This document shows, in pieces, positions 8,232-20,101 of a stretch of DNA of 64,000 nucleotides. The stretch comes from Streptomyces sp. NRRL F-5123. Its GTDB lineage: Bacteria; Actinomycetota; Actinomycetes; Streptomycetales; Streptomycetaceae. Location: NCBI RefSeq assembly GCF_000721495.1, contig NZ_JOHY01000016.1, forward strand, positions 46,256 through 110,255, in the 5' to 3' direction. Position 1 is the first letter of the stretch, and each line of letters starts with the position of its first letter. Made by a program: the position numbers and the translations under genes. The notes under the pieces are model-generated. The model made no database searches. It was not told where the DNA came from and saw nothing but the letters and a program-made list of their open reading frames with translations.

Positions 8232-8399
8232 CGTTTTCAGGGGCGCGTGGGGGTGCCTCCCAGGCGAAGCTCCGGGCGGGAAGCGCGGCCGGCCCCACCG
8301 GGGCGCGGGTCGTCACCGGCACGGAGGGGCGGTTGCTGTTGTTTTCGGACCACCGGCCGGTGGTGGGCTGGTCGCGCAGTCCCCGCGCCCCAAGAACGC
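8232..8399. repeat. Dispersed inverted-repeat element, copy 1
   Basis: In the gap between convergent sffA and the MocR gene, a left arm CGTTTTCAGGGGCGCGTGGG (8232-8251) and an inverted right arm AGTCCCCGCGCCCCAAGAAC (8379-8398) flank about 130 bases. The interior holds a 16-base palindrome ACCACCGGCCGGTGGT (8349-8364). Closely related arms recur at 33.6-33.9 kb, so this is a dispersed extragenic element rather than a simple terminator. Confidence 0.6.
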
Positions 8400-8421
8400 T
8401 CGCCCCGCGCGGCAGCCGGGC

Positions 8422-9912
8422 TCAGGCCACGAACAGCCCCGTGGGGTCCGCGTCGGGGGCGCCCCCCGAGCGGACGACCGTGGCAGCGGCGGCGAGCCTG
8501 GCGGCAGCCTCCTGCGCCGTGGGGCCGCTCACCGTGAAGGGGATGCGGACGTAGGACTCGAACGCCCCGTCCACCCCGAAACGCGGCCCCGACGGGACCC
8601 GTACGCCGAGGCGTTCGCCGGCGACCGCGACCCGGGAACCGGACACGTCACCCGTGCGGACCCACATCGTCATGCCGCCGCGCGGGACGGTGAAGTCCCA
8701 GTCCGGCGTGTGCTCGCGCAGCGCCGCGGCGAGGTCGTCGCGGCATTCGCGGGCGCGCACCCGGCGGGTGGCGAGCGCCTGGTCCCAGCCGCCGCCGCGC
8801 AGCAGCCAGGCGACGGCGAGCTGGTCGACGACCGGCGAGCCGAGGTCGAGGTAGGCGCGCGCGGAGACCAGCTGGCGGACGACGTCGGGCGTGGAGCGGA
8901 CCCAGCCGATGCGCAGACCCGCCCACACCGCCTTGCTCGCGGAGCCGACGGTCATGACGGTGCCGCCGCGGTCGAAGGCGGCCATCGGGCGCACGCCGGG
9001 TTCGTCGCCGTCGAGGGTCAGCTCGGCCATCGTCTCGTCGGCCACCACGACCGTCCCGGCGGCGCGGGCGGCCTCGACCAGCTCGCGCCGCTCGTCGTCG
9101 CCGACGAGCGTGCCGGTGGGGTTGTGGAAGTCGGGCATGACGTACGCCATCCGGGGGGCGGCGTCCCGCAGCACGCGGCGCCACGCGCCCATGTCCCAGC
9201 CGCCGAGCCCTTCGCGCAGGGCGACGGGGACGAGCCGGGCGCCGGTCTCGCGGAAGAGTTCCAGGACGTTGGCGTAGCTCGGCGACTCGACGGCGACGCG
9301 CTCGCCGTGCCCGGCGACGCGGCGGGCGGTGGCGCCGATCGCGCCCATCGCCCCGGTGGTGACCATGATCTGCTCGGGCATGGTCGGCACCCCGCGCGCG
9401 GTGTAGCGGTCGGCGATGGCCTCGCGCAGCACGGGCAGCCCGGCGGGGAAGTCGCCGTGGGTGGCGGCGTAGGCGGGCAGTTCGGCGAGGGCGCCCTCCA
9501 TGGCCTGGGTGAGCCACGGCTCGGGGGCCGGGAGCGCCGCGCAGCCGAGGTCGATGACGGAGCCCGCGGCGTCCGGCGGGAGGGGTTCGAGGCCGCGGGT
9601 GGGCAGCACGTGCCCGTCGGGGATCGCGGTCCAGCTGCCGGCGCCGCGCCGCGAGCGCGCGAAGCCCTCGGCGCGCAGCGCCTCGTACGCGGCCGCGACC
9701 GTGGTCCGGCTCACCCCCAGCGCCAGGGCCAGCTCGCGTTCGGCCGGGAGCCGGGCGGCGACCTGGACGCGGCCCTCCAGGACGAGCAGCCGCACCCCGT
9801 CGGCGAGCCCGCGGTAGGCGGGCAGCCTGCGGCCGCCCGCAGCCGCCTGCGGTCCGGGCGACAGCAGCCTGGCCAGATGCGCGGCACTCACCGACGCGGT
9901 CCACTGCGACAT
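8422..9912 (-). CDS. MocR-family regulator (GntR HTH fused to aminotransferase domain)
   Basis: 496 residues, ATG 9912. The N-terminus is a winged GntR helix-turn-helix (about 35-100) with LALALGVSRTTVAAAYEAL. The remainder is a fold-type I PLP domain with HNPTG at 263-267, the PLP-ring Asp in VVADETM (D292) and the Schiff-base lysine in SASKAVW (K327). All PLP ligands expected for a MocR sensor are present, so it probably reads PLP or an amino compound. It is divergent from a YczE-like membrane protein, an arrangement known for MocR regulators of the YczR group, and the likely target is that neighbour and its own promoter. Confidence 0.9.
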   Translation of the reverse strand: MSQWTASVSAAHLARLLSPGPQAAAGGRRLPAYRGLADGVRLLVLEGRVQVAARLPAERELALALGVSRTTVAAAYEALRAEGFARSRRGAGSWTAIPDGHVLPTRGLEPLPPDAAGSVIDLGCAALPAPEPWLTQAMEGALAELPAYAATHGDFPAGLPVLREAIADRYTARGVPTMPEQIMVTTGAMGAIGATARRVAGHGERVAVESPSYANVLELFRETGARLVPVALREGLGGWDMGAWRRVLRDAAPRMAYVMPDFHNPTGTLVGDDERRELVEAARAAGTVVVADETMAELTLDGDEPGVRPMAAFDRGGTVMTVGSASKAVWAGLRIGWVRSTPDVVRQLVSARAYLDLGSPVVDQLAVAWLLRGGGWDQALATRRVRARECRDDLAAALREHTPDWDFTVPRGGMTMWVRTGDVSGSRVAVAGERLGVRVPSGPRFGVDGAFESYVRIPFTVSGPTAQEAAARLAAAATVVRSGGAPDADPTGLFVA

Positions 9913-10011
9913 GGAATTCAGTCCACCTTCCGCGAATTGGCCCTGGAGAAGCTCTGCTTACGAGCCACAGAGTGTCATGCGTATCCGTATGACCACCATC
10001 CGGGGGCTCCT

Positions 10012-10722
10012 TTGTCACCTGTACGCCTGTTTCCTCCGTCCCGGCTCGGGCGGCTCGTGGCGGGCCGCGGCCCGCTGCCCGTGGCCCGCCTCGTCATGCT
10101 GTACGCCGGGCTGCTGCTGTACGGCGCGACCGACGGGCTGATGATCCGCGCGGATCTGGGACTGGACCCCTGGGATGTCTTCCACCAGGGCCTGTCCCGG
10201 CACACCGGGATCGCCATCGGGAACGTCTCGATCGTCGTCGGCGCGGTGGTGCTGCTGCTGTGGTGGCCGATCCGGCAGCGGCCCGGCCTCGGCACGGTGT
10301 CCAACGTCTTCCTGGTCGGCGGCGCGATCGACGTGACGCTCGCGCTGGTGCCGCATGTCGAGGCACTGGGCGGGCGGATACCGCTGCTGGCGGCCGCCGT
10401 GGTGGGCAACGGGGCCGCGACGGGCCTGTACATCGCCGCCCGCTTCGGGCCCGGCCCGCGCGACGGCCTGATGACCGGGCTGCACCGCAGGACGGGCCGC
10501 TCGCTGCGGCTGATCAGGACCGCGATCGAGCTGACGGTGCTGGCGGTCGGCTTCGTCCTGGGCGGCGGCGTGGGCGTGGGCACGGTGCTCTACGCGCTGG
10601 CGATAGGACCGCTGGCGCAGTTCTTCCTGCGCGTTTTCGGCGGCCTGGAGCCGGGTACGGAACCCTCCGCCGCAGCGGCCGGGTCCGCCGCGCGGGAACG
10701 CGTGATGGCGGACACGATTTAG
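10012..10722 (+). CDS. YczE/YitT-like integral membrane protein
   Basis: About 236 residues if TTG 10012 is the start. No ATG or GTG lies nearby in frame upstream, and GTG 10081 is the next choice. Five to six hydrophobic segments are visible, starting LVMLYAGLLLYG, with the family signature LGLDPWDVFHQGL in the first loop and GPGPRDGLMTGL later. The family is thought to be membrane transport or sensing proteins, but substrates are not established. It is divergent from the MocR regulator, with 99 bases between the starts, and probably under its control. The C-terminal 20 residues are Ala-rich and soluble. Confidence 0.8.
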   Translation: MSPVRLFPPSRLGRLVAGRGPLPVARLVMLYAGLLLYGATDGLMIRADLGLDPWDVFHQGLSRHTGIAIGNVSIVVGAVVLLLWWPIRQRPGLGTVSNVFLVGGAIDVTLALVPHVEALGGRIPLLAAAVVGNGAATGLYIAARFGPGPRDGLMTGLHRRTGRSLRLIRTAIELTVLAVGFVLGGGVGVGTVLYALAIGPLAQFFLRVFGGLEPGTEPSAAAAGSAARERVMADTI

Positions 10723-10767
10723 CCCAGGGGCGCGCGGACGGGTAGTGTACGCGGTTGGCCCTCCGGC

Positions 10768-10797
10768 TTGACCGTTACTGCACGCAAAAGATATGAC
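10768..10797 (+). promoter_or_regulatory. Possible housekeeping promoter upstream of rbpA
   Basis: TTGACC (10768-10773), an 18-base spacer and TATGAC (10792-10797). It would give a leader of about 170 bases before rbpA. The segment just downstream has three TGACA motifs in about 40 bases. Confidence 0.4.
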
Positions 10798-10890
10798 AAT
10801 GCCGGGTGACATCTTGTCCCGGATGTGACAAAACGGGCATCGGCGGGTACAAACAGGGGCGACACGACGGGCGACGCATCTCCCACTTCG

Positions 10891-10916
10891 GGAATCTTCA
10901 CCGCCGACCGGACGTT
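10891..10916 (+). promoter_or_regulatory. Sigma-R (thiol-stress) promoter of rbpA
   Basis: GGAAT at 10891-10895, exactly 18 bases, then GTT at 10914-10916. This matches the Streptomyces sigma-R consensus GGAAT-N18-GTT. It lies about 60 bases upstream of rbpA, which is a known sigma-R target in S. coelicolor. Confidence 0.88.
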
Positions 10917-10978
10917 GACCGGATGACGACGACAGCGACACCTGTCCTGTGGGCGACCAAGCCCGGGAGGCACGATTC

Positions 10979-11353
10979 ATGAGTGAGCGAGCTCTCCGCG
11001 GCACGCGACTCGGGGCCACCAGCTACGAGACCGACCGCGGCATCGATCTGGCCCCGCGCCAGACCGTTGAGTACGCATGCCGGAACGGCCATCGATTCGA
11101 GATGCCGTTCTCGGTCGAGGCCGAGATTCCGCCGGAGTGGGAGTGCCGCGCCTGCGGCCAGACCGCGCTTCTGGTGGACGGCGAAGGCCCGGAAGAAAAG
11201 ACCACCAAGCCCGCGCGCACGCACTGGGACATGCTCATGGAGCGGCGCACGCTCGAAGAGCTGGAGGAAGTGCTGGCCGAGCGGCTGGCCGTGCTGCGCT
11301 CCGGCGCCATGAACATCGCGGTGCACCCGCGAGACAACCGCAAGACCGCCTGA
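10979..11353 (+). CDS. rbpA: RNA polymerase-binding protein RbpA
   Basis: 124 residues, ATG 10979 behind GGGAGG. The protein is nearly collinear with S. coelicolor RbpA: N-terminal SERALRGTRLGATSYETDRG, zinc-binding core with C34, H38, C56 and C59 (YACRNGH and WECRAC), a basic linker KPARTHWDMLMERRT, and the sigma-interaction helix LEELEEVLAERLAVLRSGAM. RbpA binds RNA polymerase and the principal sigma factor, stabilises open complexes and modulates rifampicin sensitivity. The sigma-R promoter directly upstream agrees with induction by thiol oxidation. Confidence 0.98.
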   Translation: MSERALRGTRLGATSYETDRGIDLAPRQTVEYACRNGHRFEMPFSVEAEIPPEWECRACGQTALLVDGEGPEEKTTKPARTHWDMLMERRTLEELEEVLAERLAVLRSGAMNIAVHPRDNRKTA

Positions 11354-11445
11354 CCCGACCCGATGCCCCGGGGGACCCCCGGGGTGCCCCGGACTCCCCG
11401 CCCGGCGCGGGACGCGACGCCGCGTCCCCCGGCCGGGCGGTCGTG

Positions 11446-11517
11446 TGTCCGCGTACGCGCGAGCCCGCGGGGATGCGCGTACGGTTCGCGATGTCCGCGT
11501 ACGGGCGAGCCCGCGGG
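11446..11517. repeat. 26-base direct repeat, period 46
   Basis: TGTCCGCGTACGCGCGAGCC...GCGGG at 11446-11471 recurs at 11492-11517 with one mismatch in 26 bases. It lies in the gap between the convergent rbpA and fxsA genes. The function is unknown. Confidence 0.75.
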
Positions 11518-11538
11518 TGAGTCTGCTCACACTCCCTC

Positions 11539-11565
11539 ACGCCCCCGGCCCCGCGCCGGGGGCGT
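11539..11565. terminator. Bidirectional terminator between rbpA and fxsA
   Basis: A perfect 11-base stem ACGCCCCCGGC / GCCGGGGGCGT with a five-base loop, six bases from the fxsA stop and 185 bases past the rbpA stop. It is suited to ending both convergent transcripts. Confidence 0.7.
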
Positions 11566-11570
11566 CCGGC

Positions 11571-12173
11571 TCAGCGGTCGTGGTGGTCGATGACCTCGCC
11601 CTGGATGACCTTGCCGTCCGGGCGGCGCATCCGGGCCTGATCGCCGGCCTGCTGCGCCTGCTGGAAAAGGTCGCTGATCGAGCCGGCCCCGGCGTCCGGG
11701 TGGCGCCGCAGCGAGCGGCGGGCCAGCCGTTCGGCGAGCGCCCCGGCGAGCTTGCGGGTCGGCGGGAAGAGCAGCAGCAGGCCCACGGCGTCGGAGAGGA
11801 AGCCGGGGATCATCAGCAGCAGCCCGCCGAGCATGTGCAGGCCCGTGCGCCCGCCGCTGCCGGTCGGCGGCACCGGCGCCCCCTCACCCGGCCCGCCCCC
11901 GGGCACCTGCACGGTGGCCGTCAGATTCCGCCAGGCGCTGCGCCCGGCGCGCTTGACGGCCGCGGCGCCCAGTACGAGGCCCGCGACGAGGCACAGCAGC
12001 ACGACGAGGCCGCTGGTGGCAGACGCCACCACCGTCATGAGCCAGATCTCCAGCACGGCCCAGGCCGCCACCACCAGGGGCACCACGGTGCGGGCGCGTG
12101 AGCGCCGCCGCGGCTGCCGCGGCTGCTGCTGCCCGGGCTGCGGTCGGACGGGGCGCGAGGAACTCGTCGTCAT
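11571..12173 (-). CDS. fxsA: FxsA family membrane protein
   Basis: 200 residues, ATG 12173. A basic, Gln/Arg-rich N-terminus is followed by membrane segments VVPLVVAAWAVLEIWLMTVV and LVVLLCLVAGLVLGAA, then the FxsA signature around LHMLGGLLLMIPGFLSDAVG with the adjacent LLLLFPPTRK. A charged cytoplasmic tail ends GKVIQGEVIDHHDR; this GEVID ending is common in actinobacterial FxsA. In E. coli, FxsA overproduction relieves F-plasmid exclusion of phage T7. The normal cellular role is unknown. The gene is convergent with rbpA and divergent from the next membrane protein. Confidence 0.9.
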   Translation of the reverse strand: MTTSSSRPVRPQPGQQQPRQPRRRSRARTVVPLVVAAWAVLEIWLMTVVASATSGLVVLLCLVAGLVLGAAAVKRAGRSAWRNLTATVQVPGGGPGEGAPVPPTGSGGRTGLHMLGGLLLMIPGFLSDAVGLLLLFPPTRKLAGALAERLARRSLRRHPDAGAGSISDLFQQAQQAGDQARMRRPDGKVIQGEVIDHHDR

Positions 12174-12254
12174 AGCTCAAGTGTGCCAAAGAGCAGGTAA
12201 AGCCCGGGTCGGTCCCCCGCCCGCGATGGACGGCGTGGCCGCCGCGCCGCCACG

Positions 12255-13052
12255 ATGTGCGGCGTGACGAACACCCCGCCCGGCGCGCAGCCCGAGCCGC
12301 AGCCGGCGCCCGCCCCCGTACCGCCGCCGGACCGGGCCGCCGCGGGCCCCTCCCCCGAGGAGGGGCCCGCGGCGGACGGGCCCGCGGCGCCGCGTCCGCC
12401 GGCCTGGCGGAGAGCCACCCGCGGGGAGCCGCGGTGGGCCTCCACGTCGACGGTGCTGGCCGTGGTGGGGATCCAGTTCGCGCTGCCCGCGCGGCTCATG
12501 GTGCACCCGCGGTGGCTGATGCCGGTCGTGGAGCTGGCGCTGCTGGTCGCGCTGATCGCCGGCAACCCGCACCGCATCGAGCGCGCCTCGCGGACGTACC
12601 GCGCGCTGGAACTGGCCCTCACGCTCGCGATCGGCGGCGCGAACGCCTACGGGGCCGTGCGGCTCGTCGCGGGCCTCGTACGGGGCACCGAGGGCGCCTC
12701 CGCGGGCCCGCTGCTGCTGACCGGCGGGGCGATCTGGCTGATCAACATCGTGATCTTCGGGCTGCTGTACTGGGAGCTGGACCGCGGCGGCCCCGCCGCC
12801 CGTGCCCAGGGCGAGCGGGACGTGCCCGACTTCCTCTTCGTCCAGATGCAGATGCCGGAGATGGCGCCGGCGCACTGGGAGCCGGCCTTCTTCGACTACC
12901 TCTACCTGTCGTACACCAACTCCACCGCCTTCAGCCCGACCGACGTCATGCCGCTGACGCGGTGGGCGAAGGCGCTGATGCTGGCGCAGTCCGCGGTGTC
13001 GCTGCTGACCGTGGTGCTGGTGGTCGCGCGGGCGGTGAACATCCTCCGCTAG
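12255..13052 (+). CDS. Conserved membrane protein of unknown function
   Basis: Up to 265 residues from ATG 12255; an in-frame GTG at 12264 is an equally good start. Residues 1-55 are Pro/Ala-rich and probably disordered. Four to five membrane segments follow. Near the C-terminus the pattern YLSYTNSTAFSPTDVMPLTR followed by a long hydrophobic helix recalls the pore-loop-like C-terminus of DUF1345/ion-channel-type proteins, but the likeness is weak and no selectivity filter is visible. It is divergent from fxsA and convergent with ppm. I do not assign a function. Confidence 0.75.
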   Translation: MCGVTNTPPGAQPEPQPAPAPVPPPDRAAAGPSPEEGPAADGPAAPRPPAWRRATRGEPRWASTSTVLAVVGIQFALPARLMVHPRWLMPVVELALLVALIAGNPHRIERASRTYRALELALTLAIGGANAYGAVRLVAGLVRGTEGASAGPLLLTGGAIWLINIVIFGLLYWELDRGGPAARAQGERDVPDFLFVQMQMPEMAPAHWEPAFFDYLYLSYTNSTAFSPTDVMPLTRWAKALMLAQSAVSLLTVVLVVARAVNILR

Positions 13053-13102
13053 CGATCCCCGGCGATCCGCCGAAGGCGGCGCCAGGCCGTGTCCGACACG
13101 CC

Positions 13103-13989
<887 letters not shown>

Positions 13990-13993
<4 letters not shown>

Positions 13994-15810
13994 TGCTGCT
14001 CTTGCCCTTTCGCCGTGCGGGTGCGCTCGCGCCTGCCGAGCGCGACGGCAGCCGCACAGGACAGGAGCCCCACCATAGCGAGAGTCCACTCGGGTGCCGC
14101 ACCGACGCGATCGGCGAGGGTCTTGCCGTCGCGCAGCGGGATGTCGGCGTTGAGCACTGTCTGCGTGAATTCCTTGCTGCGCTGCTCGATCTTGCCATCA
14201 GGAGCGACGATCGCGCTGATCCCGCTGGTCGCGGCGGTGACGACGGCCCTGCCGTGCTCGATCGCGCGCAGCCTGGACATCGCGAGCTGCTGCTCGGGCT
14301 GCCCGGTCTCGCCGTAGGTGGCGTTGTTGGTCTGGACGACGACGGCCCGGGCGCCGGCGTTCACGGTGTCGCGCACGATGCCGTCGTAGGCGACCTCGAA
14401 GCAGATCACGTCGCCGAGCCGGGCCGGGCCGATCTGCAGCACCCCGGTGGTCCTGCCGGGGTAGAAGTCGCGCGGGATCTCGTCGAGCCGGCTGATGACC
14501 TTGGTCAGCTCCTCGCGGAAGGGCACGTACTCCCCGAACGGCACCGGGTGCTGCTTGGTGTAGTGCGCGCCCGGCCCCTTCACCGGGTCCCAGACGATGC
14601 CCTCGTTCTGCACGTGGTCCGCGTCGGGGCCGTCGACCAGCACCCCGACCAGGACGGGGACGCCGACCGCCTGCACCGCCTCGGTGATCTTGTCGTACGC
14701 GGCCGGGTGGCTGAACGGGTCGAGGTCGGAGGAGTTCTCCGGCCACAGCACCAGGTCCGGTTTGGGCACCTTGCCCGCCTTGATGTCGGCGGCGAGCGCG
14801 AGGGTGGCCTTGACGTGGTTGTCCAGGATCATCATCGGGCGGCCCAGGAAGTGCATGCCCGGCTGCTGCACGTTGCCCTGCACGACGGCGATGCGCACAT
14901 GGTCGGTGGCGTCCGTCGGCACGGGCACCAGCAGCCCGGCGAGGAGCACCGCCGCGGACAGCACGAGCGCGCCGGCCGCGGACAGCGCGGTACGGGCGCT
15001 GCGCGGCTCCGGACGCAGCCGGACCAGCGCGAGCGCCGTGGCAGCCAGCAGCGTGCCGCTCAGGGCCACCGCGAAGGACACCAGCGGCGCGCCGCCGAGC
15101 GCGGCCAGCGGGGTGAAGGGCGATCCGGTGTTGGCGAACGCGAGCCGCCCCCACGGGAAGCCGCCGAAGGGCAGCCGGTCGCGGGCCAGCTCCTCGGTCA
15201 CCCACAGGCACGCGGCCCACACCGGCCAGCCCGGCAGCCGCACGGCCGGCACCATGAACGCGCCCAGCGCGGCGAGGAAGCACGCCTCGATGGCCGCGAG
15301 CCCGACCACGGCGTCCCAGCCGACGGTGTGCAGCCACTGGAGCAGCCAGATGAAGAACGGCAGCCCGAAGGCGAAGCCCAGCCAGGCCCCCTGACGTACC
15401 GTCCGGCCGCGCATCAGCAGCGCGAAGGCGGCGACGGCGGCGAGCGACAGCGGCCACACGTCGTACGGCGGGAAGGCGGCGGCCAGCGCGAGCCCCGCGG
15501 CCGCGGCGACCGCGCTGCTGCGCCACATCCGCCGGACCAGTGCGGCGAACCGCCGCCGCCGGTTGGCGCGGGGCGCGGGGGCGTCGGGCCGGGGCCCGGC
15601 GTCATCGGCCGGGGGCGCGCCGCCGGCGGCCGTATCAGCCGGATCCGCGGCGGGTACGGGCCGCTCCGCGGCGGCAGCAGGCGGCCGGCCGTCGGCTGCC
15701 GGGCTGTGCGGGGGCTCGGCTGCGGAGGACGGCGCCGGGGCGTCGTCGCGTTCCGGCGCGCCGGGTCCAGCCGGGGGCGCCGCGCTCGCGGCTTCGGGGC
15801 GCAGGCGCAC
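13990..15810 (-). CDS. lnt: Apolipoprotein N-acyltransferase
   Basis: 606 residues from GTG 15810. The first 90 residues are Pro/Ala-rich and may be shorter if a downstream start is used. About seven membrane segments follow (from about 95 to 310), then a nitrilase-fold periplasmic domain with the expected triad: Glu in LVLWPENSSDLD, Lys in YTKQHPVPFGEYVPF, Cys in GDVICFEVAYDG. A last membrane helix lies near the C-terminus. Lnt adds the third acyl chain to lipoproteins at the outer face of the membrane. It overlaps ppm by GTGA, consistent with the Lnt-Ppm1 partnership seen as a fusion in M. tuberculosis. Confidence 0.95.
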
Positions 15811-16384
15811 GATCGCGGCCTTCCTGCAGGTGGAGACGTGGTGGAGGCGACCGTACCCCGGGATGGCGCCCGGGCGGGCCGCAGGTGGGCAAAGCTTCCC
15901 ACCTCAACCTGTCAGGTCCAAAGCCCCGCTGCTGCGGAACGGGCCCGGACACCCTTCGGGCCGACCCGGGGCGCGCTGGCTGCGCGTCCGCCGAGGCCGT
16001 TGTCTACTGGGCGTCCGGGCCCTTCCCGGGTCCCACCTGCCGATCGGGCGGTGCTCACCCTCCGTACCCTCACGGGCGGAGAGGCCCACTGGCGAGCCGC
16101 GTTCGGCGTCGGGCGCGCTGGACCTGGCTGCCAGTGGCGGCGTGCACGTGCGGCGCGACGCCCCACGGCCCAGCGGCGTTCGACGCCCTCGCGAGTACCC
16201 CCGGTCCGGCGTCCTGTGGTGGACTTCGCCGAACCTACTCGCCCTCGGCGGGCAACTGTCAACAGCCCTGTGACCTGCGCGGTTTCGCCAAATCAGCAGG
16301 TCAGTGCGGACCGGCCGGGGGCCGTGCGACACGCCGCCGACCGGCCAGGGCACACCGTTCGGCCCCATCCGGACGGCGCCGCGC
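15811..16384. other. Long non-coding gap upstream of lnt
   Basis: 574 bases with several long frames on both strands, all Arg/Pro/Gly-rich and without family features. The only supported element is a minus-strand promoter-like pair at 16232-16262. If used, it would give lnt-ppm a leader of about 400 bases. Confidence 0.5.
16232..16262 (-). promoter_or_regulatory. Probable promoter for lnt-ppm
   Basis: On the minus strand, TTGACA (16262-16257) is followed after 19 bases by TAGGTT (16237-16232). The -35 is a perfect match to the vegetative consensus; the spacer is slightly long. Confidence 0.5.
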
Positions 16385-18037
16385 TCACCCGTTCGGCCGC
16401 TCGTGGACCGTACGGCCGCCGACGACCGTGCGCAGCGCGGCCGGCAGCTCGCGGCCCGGGGTCAGGTCCGGCAGCCCGGGCACACCCGAGCGCGGGTCGG
16501 TGGACCAGTTGGCGACGCGCTCGTCGGGCGCCTGGACGACCAGGTCACCGACGCCCCAGACGGCGTAGTCTGCGGGCGCGCCGGGCACCAGCACGCCCGC
16601 GTCGTCCCGGCCCGCCGCGCGCCATCCGCCGCGGGTGTGGGCGGTGAAGGCGGCGCGTGCGGAGATGCGGTGCGCGGGGGTGCGGTGGAAGGCCGCGGCC
16701 CGCACCGCGCCCCACGGGTCCAGCGGGGTGACCGGGCTGTCCGAGCCGAGGGCGAGCGGCACGCCCGCGCGGCTGAGCGCGGCGAGCGGGTTGAGGGCCG
16801 CGGCGCGCTCGGCGCCGAGGCGCTGCGCGTACATGCCGTCAGGACCGCCCCAGGTGGCGTCGAAGGCGGGCTGCACGGACGCGACGAGGCCGAACTCGGC
16901 GAAGGCGGCGATCGCGTCCGGGGAGAGCAGCTCGGCGTGCTCCACACGGTGCCGCAGCGCCCGCACCCTGTCGAGGCCCGCGTCCGCGGCCGCGGCCCGC
17001 ACGCCCGCCACGACGGCGTCCACGGCGGCGTCGCCGATCGCGTGGAAGCCGGCCTGTACCCCGGCCCGCGTGCAGAGCAGCAGGTGCCGGGCGACGGTCC
17101 CGGCGTCCAGGTACGCCACGCCCGTGCTGCCCGGCGCGTCGGCGTAGGGGGTGTGCAGGTGGGCGGTGTGCGAGCCGAGGGAGCCGTCCACGAACAGGTC
17201 GCCCGCGGCGCCGGCCGCGCCGAGGTCGCGCAGCCGCTCCAGGTCCGCGGGGCCGGTCACCGGCTCGGCCCAGTAGCCGAGCACCCGCGGCACCCCGCCC
17301 TGCGCGGCGAGCGCGAGCAGGGCCGTCAGGTCGTCCTGCGAGGAGATCTCCGGGCCCGCGCACTCGTGCAGGGCGCCGATACCCTGCGCCGCCGCGTGCC
17401 GCAGCGCCGCCCGCTGGGCCGCGTCGCGCTGCGCGGGCGTCACGGCGGCGTACGCGGCCCGGCGTACGGCGTGGTGCGCGTCGCGCGTCAGCGGCGCCTG
17501 CGGGTCGTGGCCCGCGCGGCCGGCGAGGTCGGGCACGAGGGCGGCGAGCGCGCTCGTGACGGCCGCGGAGTGCACGTCCGTGCGGGACAGGTACAGCGGG
17601 CGGCCGCCCGTCGCCGCGTCCAGCTCCGCGCGGGTGGGGGGCCGGCGCTCGGGCCATGCCGTCTCGTCCCAGCCGTGCCCGAGCAGCACCCGGTCCGCCG
17701 GGTGCGCGCCGGCGTGCGCGGCGACCCGCTCCAGGGCCTCCCGCAGGCTCCCGCTGCCCGTGAGGTCCAGCCCGGTCAGGGCCAGGCCGGTGGAGGTGAC
17801 GTGCACGTGCGCGTCGGTGAAGGCGGGGGTGACGAGTGCGCCGTCGAGCTGGACGACCTCGTCCACGCCGTCGGCGAAGGAGTCCGCGGCGGATTCGCCG
17901 CCGACCCAGGCGACGGTGTCCCCCTCGACGACCATCGCGGTCGCGAAGGGGTCCGCGGGGCTGTAGACGAAGCCGCCGCGCAGCATGAGGGTGCGCATGC
18001 CGCTGGGCTGGGACTGGGTGGTGGAACCGGGGCGCAT
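16385..18037 (-). CDS. YtcJ-like metal-dependent amidohydrolase
   Basis: 550 residues. ATG 18037 or the in-frame ATG 17998 could be the start. It belongs to the amidohydrolase superfamily, YtcJ/NfdA group: an N-terminal beta-sandwich, then metal ligands HVHVT after LVTPAFTDAHVH, a Lys-substitute or carboxylate region FVDGSLGSHTA, His in AGFHAIGDAAVDAV, His in LRHRVEHAELL, and the final Asp in LALGSDSPVTPLDPW. These enzymes hydrolyse amides, N-formyl or ring C-N bonds; the substrate is not predictable. It lies 57 bases behind the Lrp regulator on the same strand and may be the last gene of that operon. Confidence 0.9.
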   Translation of the reverse strand: MRPGSTTQSQPSGMRTLMLRGGFVYSPADPFATAMVVEGDTVAWVGGESAADSFADGVDEVVQLDGALVTPAFTDAHVHVTSTGLALTGLDLTGSGSLREALERVAAHAGAHPADRVLLGHGWDETAWPERRPPTRAELDAATGGRPLYLSRTDVHSAAVTSALAALVPDLAGRAGHDPQAPLTRDAHHAVRRAAYAAVTPAQRDAAQRAALRHAAAQGIGALHECAGPEISSQDDLTALLALAAQGGVPRVLGYWAEPVTGPADLERLRDLGAAGAAGDLFVDGSLGSHTAHLHTPYADAPGSTGVAYLDAGTVARHLLLCTRAGVQAGFHAIGDAAVDAVVAGVRAAAADAGLDRVRALRHRVEHAELLSPDAIAAFAEFGLVASVQPAFDATWGGPDGMYAQRLGAERAAALNPLAALSRAGVPLALGSDSPVTPLDPWGAVRAAAFHRTPAHRISARAAFTAHTRGGWRAAGRDDAGVLVPGAPADYAVWGVGDLVVQAPDERVANWSTDPRSGVPGLPDLTPGRELPAALRTVVGGRTVHERPNG

Positions 18038-18094
18038 CCCCCCAGTCTCCCCCGTCCACCCCGCTGCCCGGGCCGCGGGGTGCGCCCCGCGGAG

Positions 18095-19992
<1,898 letters not shown>

Positions 19993-20101
19993 CTATGACG
20001 CGGTTACCCGCGTAGCGCGGCGGGAAGTGCTCGCTATGGCCAGAGGCGTGACGCCCGGCCGACCCGTTGGAGGGGTACTCACCCGAGGGGGGATACGCAC
20101 C

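Noticed and set aside
6436..8322. A 628-codon minus-strand frame opposite sffA
   Set aside because: Low-complexity Gly/Arg/Val composition and no domain; sffA on the plus strand explains the region.
8176..10011. A long plus-strand extension in front of the YczE-like gene
   Set aside because: The frame is open only because it lies opposite the MocR gene; the membrane protein begins near 10012.
15811..16384. Possible small genes upstream of lnt (for example minus 15912-16262)
   Set aside because: Arg/Gly-rich products without family likeness; the proposed TTG start coincides with a promoter -35 (TTGACA).
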